From Polynucleobacter sp. 71A-WALBACH (GTDB lineage Bacteria > Pseudomonadota > Gammaproteobacteria > Burkholderiales > Burkholderiaceae), in assembly GCF_018882365.1 (NCBI RefSeq), contig NZ_JACVOP010000001.1, positions 786,449 through 850,448 of the forward strand: DNA of 64,000 bases. The letters are read 5' to 3'. Shown piece after piece: positions 18,991 through 26,557 of this stretch (its first letter is position 1; every line of letters starts with the position of its first letter). A program made the position numbers and the translations under genes. Below the pieces are notes generated by a model. The model saw only the letters and a list, made by a program, of their open reading frames with translations, was not told the DNA's origin and did not search any database.

Positions 18991-19601
18991 TGAAAAGATT
19001 GTTTGATTGTTTGATTGCATTTTTGCTTCTAACTATCTTGGCGCTGCCCCTAGTCATATTGATGTTTATGATTCGAGTTAAATTGGGTGCACCAGTATTG
19101 TTTAAGCAGACACGCCCAGGCCTCAAATCACAGTCATTTGAGATGATTAAATTTAGAACAATGACTAATGAGCGTGATCTTCATGGACTTTTGCTTCCAG
19201 ATGCCAATCGGCTAACTCCATTCGGTCGTTTTTTAAGGTCCACCAGTCTTGATGAGTTGCCAGAACTTTGGAATGTTTTAAAGGGGGATATGAGCTTAGT
19301 AGGTCCGCGCCCATTATTAATGGCCTATCTGCCGCTCTACTCGCCTAATCAGGCTCGTCGTCATGAGGTAAGGCCTGGGGTTACTGGGTGGGCCCAAGTC
19401 AATGGGAGAAATGCAATTAGCTGGGATGATAAGTTTATGCTGGATGAATGGTATGTTGATAATTATTCATTTTGGTTAGACTTGAAAATTCTTTTTCTAA
19501 CGGTGCATAAAGTTTTGGGGCGAGATGGGGTTAGTGCGCAGGGTGAGGCAACCATGTCACCGTTCACTGGTAATCATCACTCGCAAAAGGAATTATTGTG
19601 A
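18990..19601 (+). CDS. PglC-type undecaprenyl-phosphate sugar phosphotransferase (initiating)
   Basis: The 203-aa protein has one N-terminal hydrophobic re-entrant helix ([20 protein letters not shown]) and the bacterial sugar transferase core: [47 protein letters not shown] and [17 protein letters not shown]. The size is that of monotopic PglC enzymes rather than the larger WbaP/WcaJ forms. It starts assembly by moving a phospho-sugar, here likely diacetylbacillosamine or a related sugar, from UDP to undecaprenyl phosphate. Genes for making that sugar follow immediately. Confidence 0.9.
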   Translation: MKRLFDCLIAFLLLTILALPLVILMFMIRVKLGAPVLFKQTRPGLKSQSFEMIKFRTMTNERDLHGLLLPDANRLTPFGRFLRSTSLDELPELWNVLKGDMSLVGPRPLLMAYLPLYSPNQARRHEVRPGVTGWAQVNGRNAISWDDKFMLDEWYVDNYSFWLDLKILFLTVHKVLGRDGVSAQGEATMSPFTGNHHSQKELL

Positions 19602-20248
19602 AGCGGTTCGCTATTTTTGGCGCCAGTGGCTGCGGTCGCGGTGTTTTGCCTTTGGCTCTTAAGCAACTGGAAGCTAGTAACCATGAATATGATTTGGTAT
19701 TTGTAGATGATCGTCCAGGTTCAGGGTTGATCAATGGGCACAAAGTACTTGCCTACGAAGAATGGCTATCTCAACCTGCGAGTAGTCAGCATATTAATAT
19801 TGCGATTGCTAATAGCGTAATTCGAGAAAAATTAGCTAGAAAGTGCGCGAGTGATGGCGTGCAGTTCTTTGAAGTGCGCGCCTCAAACGTAGTCGAGTTA
19901 GATGATGTCAAGATAGGCGATGGCGCAATTCTTTGCCCTTTTGTAACTCTTACAAGCAATATCCGCATTGGGAAACATTTTCATGCCAATATTTATAGCT
20001 ATGTTGAGCATGATTGTGTCGTTGGAGATTATGTAACTTTTGCTCCTGGCGTCAAATGTAATGGAAATATCCACATTGAAGATCATGCATATATTGGATC
20101 TGGTGCCGTGATTAAACAAGGTGCTCCTGGGGAGCCGCTAGTAATTGGTCGCGGGGCGATTGTTGGCATGGGTGCCGTAGTTACCAAAAGTGTTCCGCCA
20201 AATACAATAGTGGTTGGCAATCCTGCTCGCCCTATGAATAAAACTTAA
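19598..20248 (+). CDS. PglD/NeuD-like sugar O/N-acetyltransferase with left-handed beta-helix
   Basis: The 216-aa protein has an N-terminal nucleotide-sugar binding domain (FAIFGASGCGRGVLPLAL) and from about residue 95 a run of hexapeptide repeats (DDVKIGDGAILCPFVTL, IRIGKHFHANIYSYVEHDCVVGDY, VIGRGAIVGMGAVVTKSVPP) forming the acetyl-CoA binding helix. This is the PglD/NeuD architecture. The His of VEHDCV is the expected catalytic base. It starts at GTG overlapping the pglC stop. Its likely role is acetylating the 4-amino sugar made by the next gene. Confidence 0.9.
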   Translation: MKRFAIFGASGCGRGVLPLALKQLEASNHEYDLVFVDDRPGSGLINGHKVLAYEEWLSQPASSQHINIAIANSVIREKLARKCASDGVQFFEVRASNVVELDDVKIGDGAILCPFVTLTSNIRIGKHFHANIYSYVEHDCVVGDYVTFAPGVKCNGNIHIEDHAYIGSGAVIKQGAPGEPLVIGRGAIVGMGAVVTKSVPPNTIVVGNPARPMNKT

Positions 20249-20264
20249 ATAGTTAACACGTAAT

Positions 20265-21506
20265 ATGCTCAATACCCCTTTTAGCCCCTGGCCCAGCTTC
20301 ACAGATGAAGAGGCCTCCGCAGTTCATAGTGTTTTACTAAGCAATAAGGTTAATTATTGGACTGGTAATGAGTGTCGGGAATTTGAAAAAGAGTTTGCGG
20401 ATTGGTGTGAAACTCGTTATGCAGTGGCATTGGCTAACGGCACATTGGCATTAGATGTTGCGTTAAAGGCGCTGGGCGTTGGCCCCGGTGATGAAGTGAT
20501 AGTTACGCCACGTACTTTTATTGCAAGTGTTTCTTGTGTGGTTAATGCGGGGGCTACCCCGGTTTTTGCTGATGTGGATTCCGATTCAGGAAATATTTCT
20601 GCTCAAACCATATCTGCTGTAATTTCCCCTAAAACTAAGGCGGTTATTTGCGTTCACTTAGCTGGCTGGCCCTGTGATATGGATCCAATCATGAGTATTG
20701 CTGAACGGCATGGATTTGCTGTAATTGAAGATTGTGCTCAAGCCCATGGAGCGCGATACAAGGGGCGCTCTGTTGGTAGCATTGGTCACATCGGAGCTTG
20801 GAGTTTTTGCCAAGACAAAATTATGACCACGGGGGGCGAGGGGGGTATGGTCACAACAAATGACGAAGCTCTATGGCGCAGTATGTGGTCATTCAAGGAT
20901 CATGGAAAAAGTTTTGCTGCAGTATATGAAAAGCAACATCCCCCCGGGTTTCGCTGGCTTCATGAGAGTTTTGGTACAAATTGGCGGATGCTCGAGATGC
21001 AAGCTGCTATTGGTCGAATACAGTTGCGACGTATGGCTGATTGGACAGAAAAAAGAACTTCTAATGCTCGTCTTCTGGAGCAAGCTTTCAAGCCTTTTTC
21101 TCTCGAAGACGGGGTTATTCGAGCACCATTTTTTGGATGCTCAATTAGTTGCTCGATCGCTTCCATGGGGAATGAAGATTGTAAATTATCCTGCTCACAT
21201 GCTTACTATAAATACTACGTTTATCTTCGGCCACAGGGGCTGGCGCCCGAATGGAGTAGAGATCGAATTATTGAGGCCATTAATGCGGAAGGTGTTCCTT
21301 GTTTTCAGGGGAGCTGTTCCGAGGTTTACCTGGAAAAGGCTTTCGATAGCACTGAATGTAGGCCAACTGCTCGCCTGCCAGTCGCAAAGGAATTGGGTGA
21401 GAATAGCTTAATGTTTCTTGTTCACCCAACCCTTACTAATAAAGAAATGCAAAGATCTGTCGAAGTGATCCAGAGTGTGCTTACAAAAGCCTCTGGGTCA
21501 GTATAA
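20265..21506 (+). CDS. DegT-family sugar aminotransferase (PglE-like) with a cysteine-rich insert
   Basis: The 413-aa PLP enzyme has VALANGTLALDVALKALGVG, VIEDCAQAHGARYKG and FCQDKIMTTGGEGGM, where the Lys of QDK is the Schiff-base residue. It would aminate the 4-keto sugar produced by the dehydratase at 21659, giving the substrate for the PglD-like enzyme. It is somewhat longer than typical PglE. Around residues 292-308 it carries four cysteines in a Cx3C-x9-Cx3C pattern just before HAYYKYYVYL, unusual for this family and possibly a metal site. A 150-bp gap with its own promoter separates it from the dehydratase gene. Confidence 0.88.
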   Translation: MLNTPFSPWPSFTDEEASAVHSVLLSNKVNYWTGNECREFEKEFADWCETRYAVALANGTLALDVALKALGVGPGDEVIVTPRTFIASVSCVVNAGATPVFADVDSDSGNISAQTISAVISPKTKAVICVHLAGWPCDMDPIMSIAERHGFAVIEDCAQAHGARYKGRSVGSIGHIGAWSFCQDKIMTTGGEGGMVTTNDEALWRSMWSFKDHGKSFAAVYEKQHPPGFRWLHESFGTNWRMLEMQAAIGRIQLRRMADWTEKRTSNARLLEQAFKPFSLEDGVIRAPFFGCSISCSIASMGNEDCKLSCSHAYYKYYVYLRPQGLAPEWSRDRIIEAINAEGVPCFQGSCSEVYLEKAFDSTECRPTARLPVAKELGENSLMFLVHPTLTNKEMQRSVEVIQSVLTKASGSV

Positions 21507-21645
21507 GAATTTTAAGGTTTTGATTTCCCGAAATTCAAAAATATCATTAAAATCAATGTATTGCACACTAAAATCCTTTACGGCGCCTGGGAAAAAGTAA
21601 TTTTGCCGATAGTTTTGAAGGCGCCTATAAATTCATTCAATAATT

Positions 21646-21651
21646 TATAAT
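21646..21651 (+). promoter_or_regulatory. -10 element of the pglF/capD-like gene, near-leaderless start
   Basis: A perfect TATAAT ends 7 nt before the ATG at 21659, so transcription would begin at or next to the start codon. No clear -35 box is spaced 16-18 nt upstream, and no ribosome site fits between. This marks the dehydratase gene as a separate transcription unit from the preceding operon. Confidence 0.5.
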
Positions 21652-21658
21652 CTCTTCA

Positions 21659-23644
21659 ATGCCAATTAATACAACTAAACAGTCACTATTAAACCTCCCT
21701 CGCTCAGTTAAGAGGGGTGTGGTGATGTACTGTGATGTCATTATTTGCGCATTCAGTGTTTGGCTGGCTTTTGGGCTTCGCTTAGACCAGTGGGGCTATT
21801 TTCAAGGCCAGCAGTGGATAGTTCTCCTTGCTGCCATTGGATTTTCATTTCCCCTCTTTATTTCTTTTGGCTTATATCGAGCTATTTTTAGATATGTTGG
21901 CTCAGCTGCACTCGCTTCAATGGCGCGTGTTTTCATCATTTACACAAGCTTATTCTTCTGCACTTTTACACTCCTTGGGGTGGATGATGTGCCTCGGTCA
22001 ATTGGCGTCATTCAACCTATCTTATTGTTTATCGGAATTGGTACCAGTCGATACTTTGTGCGCTATTGGTTGGGCAGCATCAACAATGTTCAAAAGTCAT
22101 TTCATCGAGCTCAGCCTGTTGCGCTGATTTATGGAGTTGGCGCAGCAGGCCGTCAATTGGCATCAGGCATCGCTAGCACTAAAGAAATGTTGGTCAAAGG
22201 CTTTATTGATGATGACCCTCACTTGCAGGGAAGCACTGTGAATGGGATTTCTGTATATCCCAACATCGATGTGCAAGATTTAATTCAACGACTTGACATT
22301 ACAGATGTGCTTCTGGCCATCCCCTCCGCTAGCCAAACCCGCAGAAGCGAAATTATCTCCTCATTAAACGGATGTGGCGTACGTGTTCGTACCTTGCCAG
22401 GACTCATTGATTTGACCTCTGGTCGGGTTAGGATTTCAGACTTACATGATTTGGATATGAATGACTTGCTCGGCAGAGCAGTAGTTCCGCCTGAAGTAGG
22501 GCTATTAGAAAAAAATATTCGCAACCAAGTTGTATTGGTCACTGGAGCGGGCGGCTCCATTGGTAGTGAGCTCTGTCGTCAGATTATTAAATTTTCTCCT
22601 AAATCATTAATCTTGCTCGATAGTAGTGAGTACTCCCTCTATTTAATCTATGAAGAATTAAAGAAGGCTGTTACTGGGCTTAATGGGAATCATTTAGCGA
22701 ATGGCAGTAATGACCAAGCTTTGCTGCCCCACCCAGTTTTGCCAATCAAGTTGGTGGCTTGCTTAGCTTCAGTTCGAGATAGTGATTTGTTGCGAAAGAT
22801 CTTTAGAGCTCATCAGCCAAATACGGTCTTTCATGCGGCTGCATATAAACATGTTCCATTGGTGGAGCAAAATCCTGCTGAAGGCATTCGCACTAATGTT
22901 TTTGGAACATTCACTTGCGCTCAAGCGAGCTTAGAGTGCGGTGTAAGCAATTTCATTTTAGTAAGCACCGATAAGGCGGTCAGACCAACGAATATCATGG
23001 GCGCAAGTAAGCGCATTGCTGAACTGGTTTTGCAGGCAATGGCAGATATTAAAGATGATCATTCAACGAATTTTTCGATGGTGCGATTTGGTAATGTGCT
23101 GGGCTCATCGGGGTCTGTGGCACCACTTTTTAGCGCTCAAATTGCGGCAGGCGGCCCCATTACCCTGACACATTCTGAAGTGACGCGTTATTTCATGACC
23201 ATTCCAGAGGCGGCGCAGTTGGTGATTCAAGCCAGCGCCATGGCTGTTGGGGGTGATGTCTTTGTGTTGGATATGGGCGAGCCCGTGCGTATTCATGATT
23301 TAGCTGTCAAGATGGTGTATTTATCAGGCCTATTGGTCAAGGATGAAGTTCACCCTCATGGCGATATTGAGATTGAAGTCACTGGTTTGCGTCCAGGGGA
23401 AAAGCTCTACGAAGAACTCTTGATTGGTGACAACCCGCAGCCAACAGCCCACCCAAAAATCATGAAGGCGCATGAAGAATTTTTATCTTGGAGTGATCTA
23501 CAGCAAGAGCTTGAAAAGCTTAATGTTGCCTTGGATGCATGTGATGGTAAGTTGATTAGAGGTATGCTCAAAAAGTTAGTGCCTGGCTACCAGCCCAATG
23601 GCGATGCAGTAGATTGGAATGGGGGGGAAATTCCTAAGCCATGA
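21659..23644 (+). CDS. Membrane-anchored UDP-GlcNAc 4,6-dehydratase (PglF/WbpM/CapD type)
   Basis: The 661-aa protein has four N-terminal membrane helices (about residues 20-125), a CoA-binding-like Rossmann domain (ALIYGVGAAGRQLASGI), and a catalytic SDR domain with VLVTGAGGSIGSELCRQI, HAAAYKHVPLVE and STDKAVRPTNIMGASK, where Met replaces the usual catalytic Tyr as in this family. C-terminal GLRPGEKLYEELLIG completes the signature. It removes water from UDP-GlcNAc to give the 4-keto-6-deoxy precursor of bacillosamine-type sugars. It would feed the PglE-like and PglD-like enzymes upstream. It is the last polysaccharide gene before the island. Confidence 0.92.
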   Translation: MPINTTKQSLLNLPRSVKRGVVMYCDVIICAFSVWLAFGLRLDQWGYFQGQQWIVLLAAIGFSFPLFISFGLYRAIFRYVGSAALASMARVFIIYTSLFFCTFTLLGVDDVPRSIGVIQPILLFIGIGTSRYFVRYWLGSINNVQKSFHRAQPVALIYGVGAAGRQLASGIASTKEMLVKGFIDDDPHLQGSTVNGISVYPNIDVQDLIQRLDITDVLLAIPSASQTRRSEIISSLNGCGVRVRTLPGLIDLTSGRVRISDLHDLDMNDLLGRAVVPPEVGLLEKNIRNQVVLVTGAGGSIGSELCRQIIKFSPKSLILLDSSEYSLYLIYEELKKAVTGLNGNHLANGSNDQALLPHPVLPIKLVACLASVRDSDLLRKIFRAHQPNTVFHAAAYKHVPLVEQNPAEGIRTNVFGTFTCAQASLECGVSNFILVSTDKAVRPTNIMGASKRIAELVLQAMADIKDDHSTNFSMVRFGNVLGSSGSVAPLFSAQIAAGGPITLTHSEVTRYFMTIPEAAQLVIQASAMAVGGDVFVLDMGEPVRIHDLAVKMVYLSGLLVKDEVHPHGDIEIEVTGLRPGEKLYEELLIGDNPQPTAHPKIMKAHEEFLSWSDLQQELEKLNVALDACDGKLIRGMLKKLVPGYQPNGDAVDWNGGEIPKP

Positions 23645-23708
23645 GCGCCCCATTTAAGCTTGATGTTTGGGCCATGATCTTCGTGCATTTTTAAAGCAGT
23701 GATGGATT

Positions 23709-24044
23709 ATGTCAGTTAATACATTTCTCTCTGATCTTAAGCAATTTTTTATAGATTCATTTACAAGCCCCGTATATCAAGATGGGGTCTTGTATTTCAT
23801 CATTGAAGAGCTGCCCAATCCAAGAGATTCTGGCCTCTTCAAAATTCTATGTGGTGGCACCCAGATTGCTTTAGATGCGGTTACTCTAGATGAGCCCGGG
23901 GTTGTTATTGCCAATGAGCTCATTGGCCTACATGCCGCTACCATTCGCAAGTACCCATACCAAAAAATTGAGTATGTGAATATTGCACCTTGGGCTCAGG
24001 CAAAAATTGAGGCTCGCATGGCAAGAATTGGCTTGAAGATCTAG
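23709..24044 (+). CDS. Conserved-looking hypothetical protein, 111 aa
   Basis: I do not recognise this family. The protein is soluble, without signal peptide or membrane helix, with mixed alpha/beta composition and segments such as DGVLYFIIEELPNPRDSG and VVIANELIGLHAATIRKYP. It follows the dehydratase gene by 64 bp in the same direction and is the last gene before the minus-strand integrase, so the left island boundary lies just after it, between 24045 and 24073. Its codon style resembles the chromosomal genes rather than the island. Confidence 0.6.
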   Translation: MSVNTFLSDLKQFFIDSFTSPVYQDGVLYFIIEELPNPRDSGLFKILCGGTQIALDAVTLDEPGVVIANELIGLHAATIRKYPYQKIEYVNIAPWAQAKIEARMARIGLKI

Positions 24045-24073
24045 CCCAGCTTTAGCGGTGCTGCATTCTGAGT

Positions 24074-25012
24074 TTAGCAATTAGAGTGTTCTACATATCT
24101 CATGACCGTATCAGTCTTAGACCATCTCCCTCTTTGCATAATGATCGGCATGCTTGCTCCGGAATTCAATAAATCCTGAGCAGCACCTACTCGCATGGAG
24201 TGGCCGCTGATCCCCTCAATTGCCGATTCATCCAATCCCGCTTTTCGAGCAATCTTCTTGTAGATGCGATTAATCTGGCCTGCCCCAATTTGGGGGCTTA
24301 TATCTAGTGCGCGGTTTAGGCCGCAATACAACATTTCCTGTCCATCAGGAAGCTTTTTTATCCACTCAGCCAATGCTAAGTGAGCTCTTTGACTTAGGTG
24401 TAGCCATTTCCCAGTAGCGTCCTGATCAGTTTTACTTTTTCTCAGGAGAATGGATGACGTCTCAATACCATTTTTAATGTTGACTTTGACATCCTTGACT
24501 TGCAGAGAGACTAATTCACTGCGTCTACATAAGGTGTCATAGGCTACTAGCAATAAGGCGCGATCTCGGATTCCTCTAATAGAATCATCGGTAGCTAGTA
24601 ACAATTTATCTAAGGTGTCTGCATTGATGCTGCCAGCCTGACTGCAGGAGCGCCCTAACTTGCGGTGCATTCTGCGCATCTCCAGAACGACATCGGGGTC
24701 TTTGGTAGGGTCGGGATAGCGGTTGAGTTTATGAATGGTTGCGATACCAGCTACTGCTCTTCGAATGCTGGCGGATGATCTCTTGCCATTACTCATCTTC
24801 AGAATAAAGTTTGCAATTGTCTGAGGGTGAGTGGGTAATACATCTTCCTCTTCTTCATCGCAAAAGCGAATCAGTTCATTAAAGTCGGCCTTGTAAGCAC
24901 GAATGCTTGCTGGGGCATATGCTCCGTCAATTCTCTCGAGGGTTTCAGCAAGTGCCGCCCTTGCTTTTAGGTTTAGTTCTGAGTTACTCATGGCTGAATC
25001 CTTAGAGTTCAT
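24074..25012 (-). CDS. Tyrosine recombinase/integrase, 312 aa
   Basis: The protein has an N-terminal SAM-like core-binding domain (APASIRAYKADFNELIRFCDEE, HPQTIANFILKM) and a C-terminal catalytic domain with all expected landmarks. The Arg is in DTLCRRSELVSLQVKDV (about residue 164), HSMRVGAAQDLL (HxxR, about 272), GRWSKTDTVMRYVE (about 294-307) supplying the box III Trp and the nucleophilic Tyr. It should cut and rejoin DNA at an attachment site. It is the outermost gene of the island on the left, a usual place for an integrase. Its start overlaps the HD-domain gene by 11 bp, so the two are co-expressed. Confidence 0.92.
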   Translation of the reverse strand: MNSKDSAMSNSELNLKARAALAETLERIDGAYAPASIRAYKADFNELIRFCDEEEEDVLPTHPQTIANFILKMSNGKRSSASIRRAVAGIATIHKLNRYPDPTKDPDVVLEMRRMHRKLGRSCSQAGSINADTLDKLLLATDDSIRGIRDRALLLVAYDTLCRRSELVSLQVKDVKVNIKNGIETSSILLRKSKTDQDATGKWLHLSQRAHLALAEWIKKLPDGQEMLYCGLNRALDISPQIGAGQINRIYKKIARKAGLDESAIEGISGHSMRVGAAQDLLNSGASMPIIMQRGRWSKTDTVMRYVEHSNC

Positions 25013-25988
25013 ATCTAAAGTTAGGAGTTTTGCTATTCCCTAAGAATGGATGTTTGCCAAAGGGCAATCCACAAAAGGCATCGCTGTGTAAGTTACCTTT
25101 AGCCGAGAGAATGTCTGCTAATTGAACCAAGTCATACTCAATCATTTGGGCATTGCGATAGTTCAGTGGGTCGCTACTCATGCGCGCTGTCATTAGGTGG
25201 CGCAAGTGATTAAAAGTTGATTCTGGATATTCGGGGGTATATTTCGTACGCGCTTCCAGTAACTTATAAAAGCCCGTCATTTGATGGCCATGAAGATAGC
25301 CAGTGGAAGTTAGTTTGTATTGCTTATCGGGTGAATTACTGGATTGGTATTCATCCGCTTTTCCAATGTCATGCAACCAGGCAAAGATGAGGGCCAGCTG
25401 ATAATTGGCGTTATGGATGTGCAGGCAATTGAGGGTAGCAATGTGAATGACTTCAATCGTGTGCTCAAGGTTGCCATTGCGGTACGCATGATGATTGCTT
25501 GTTGAGCTGGGCCCCTCGCAAAAGCGTTTGAAGAATGCATCATCATGCAATAGGGAATTTAAAAGTAAGCGATTCTTTTCATCAAGCCAATTCCAGCAGA
25601 CGATGGCCTTATCGCGTAACTCTAGGTTATTAAGCCAGGAGGGTAGGGCGGTGCTGAATATATTGATAGATGCAAGCGGGCTTTTTAGAATCTCCAATTG
25701 CTCTATCAGAACCGCTCCACCATCAAACAGTACGCTGAGATTTCTGGGGATGATTTTCACCAGCGGATGACCATGAATCAGTGGGCTGCCAATCGCCTCG
25801 TTCCATTGCACCTCTAACCTTTTACCATCTCCAAAGAGTGAGGCGTGATGGGCTTGCGTTCCCGATGGTTCCAGATTGGTAGAAATGGAATTGCTCACCA
25901 GCCGGGATACGGGTGGAATTTGCAGAAAGTCGTGCCAATCTTCGATGGTTGCGGAGGAATTAGTGTGCTTATCGGAGTTGTTCATCAT
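25002..25988 (-). CDS. OB-fold/HD-domain phosphohydrolase or nuclease linked to the integrase
   Basis: The 328-aa protein has a beta-rich N-terminal region that looks like an OB fold (RLEVQWNEAIGSPLI, then ALPSW). It is followed by an HD domain: SNHHAYRNGNLEHTIEVIHIA, FAWLHDIGKADEY and GYLHGHQMTGF, giving the H...HD...H metal ligands. The arrangement resembles YhaM-type 3'-5' exoribonucleases and the HD module of TraI_2/MobH relaxases, both known to me from family descriptions. Which activity it has cannot be decided. It is translationally coupled to the integrase, which suggests a job in processing or regulating the recombined DNA. The start could be either of two adjacent ATG codons. Confidence 0.75.
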   Translation of the reverse strand: MMNNSDKHTNSSATIEDWHDFLQIPPVSRLVSNSISTNLEPSGTQAHHASLFGDGKRLEVQWNEAIGSPLIHGHPLVKIIPRNLSVLFDGGAVLIEQLEILKSPLASINIFSTALPSWLNNLELRDKAIVCWNWLDEKNRLLLNSLLHDDAFFKRFCEGPSSTSNHHAYRNGNLEHTIEVIHIATLNCLHIHNANYQLALIFAWLHDIGKADEYQSSNSPDKQYKLTSTGYLHGHQMTGFYKLLEARTKYTPEYPESTFNHLRHLMTARMSSDPLNYRNAQMIEYDLVQLADILSAKGNLHSDAFCGLPFGKHPFLGNSKTPNFRYEL

Positions 25989-26013
25989 GCTTAAAATACC
26001 TTTATATATGCAA

Positions 26014-26043
26014 ATATTTATCTATTACTTCTAATGTAAATAT
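26014..26043. promoter_or_regulatory. Inverted repeat in the divergent HD/HTH promoter region
   Basis: Arms ATATTTA and TAAATAT are separated by 16 bp in the AT-rich 117-bp gap between the HD gene (minus) and the HTH gene (plus). It is a candidate operator for the small regulator, but such AT-only repeats also arise by chance. Confidence 0.3.
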
Positions 26044-26105
26044 AGTTTAACATAAGTATTCAGAAAAAGCAAGGAAATATGCACATCGGTTAAGATATCG
26101 CAATA

Positions 26106-26327
26106 ATGATTCGATTTCGTATACAAGAGTTAATTGCTGAAAAGCAATTCAAAGACGGTCAAAGGGTGACCTTGCTTGAGCTAGCTAGTGCTACTGGCAT
26201 CAATAGAGTGACCCTATCGAAAATGATCAATACACGCAATTACGGTACCGTTACCCACAACATCGAAAAGCTCTGCAAGTTCTTTGATTGCAAAGTCCAA
26301 GATGTCATGGAGTATGTGGACGACTAA
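26106..26327 (+). CDS. Small XRE/Cro-type helix-turn-helix regulator, 73 aa
   Basis: The protein is essentially one HTH domain: RIQELIAEKQF, then TLLELASATGINRVTLSKMIN as the helix-turn-helix, then IEKLCKFFDCKVQDVMEYV. This is the compact YozG/Cro-like family. It is the only plus-strand gene of the mobility module and is divergent from the HD-integrase pair, a typical place for a repressor of excision or integration genes. Its stop overlaps the 3' end of the convergent 77-aa gene by 4 bp. Confidence 0.88.
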   Translation: MIRFRIQELIAEKQFKDGQRVTLLELASATGINRVTLSKMINTRNYGTVTHNIEKLCKFFDCKVQDVMEYVDD

Positions 26328-26557
26328 AAGTCTGTCTTAGAGGGCTTAGCTTGATTGGGCATTTTGAGCTTAATAACTCTTATCTTTTTAGGCCTACCCA
26401 GCGCCTTGGCACTCAGAAGCGTAACCTCTGCTTGCATATCTTTTAGGGATTTCTTGCGCGCCTCCAATTGGGATTTAAAGTCCGGATGAATAGCTAGCTG
26501 CAGCCTCTCAGGAAAAGCGCAAAAGCGTTCATTTAAAAAGGCCCCCCACCAAGACAT
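26324..26557 (-). CDS. Small hypothetical protein coupled to the large recombinase, 77 aa
   Basis: The protein is basic, with a central coiled-coil-like stretch (FKSQLEARKKSLKDMQAEV) and a Lys/Arg-rich GRPKKIRVIKLK segment that could bind DNA. It overlaps the end of the 908-aa recombinase by 29 bp in another frame, as expected for translational coupling. I do not recognise the family. It may be an accessory factor of the recombinase trio, but this is only inferred from position. Confidence 0.55.
   Translation of the reverse strand: MSWWGAFLNERFCAFPERLQLAIHPDFKSQLEARKKSLKDMQAEVTLLSAKALGRPKKIRVIKLKMPNQAKPSKTDF

Noticed and set aside
20860..21411. 183-aa plus-strand frame inside the PglE-like gene
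   Set aside because: It overlaps a gene with clear catalytic motifs in another frame and has no family features of its own.
24045..24073. tRNA or att core at the left island edge
   Set aside because: No tRNA-like cloverleaf or direct repeat shared with the right edge could be found by eye; the boundary remains unproven.
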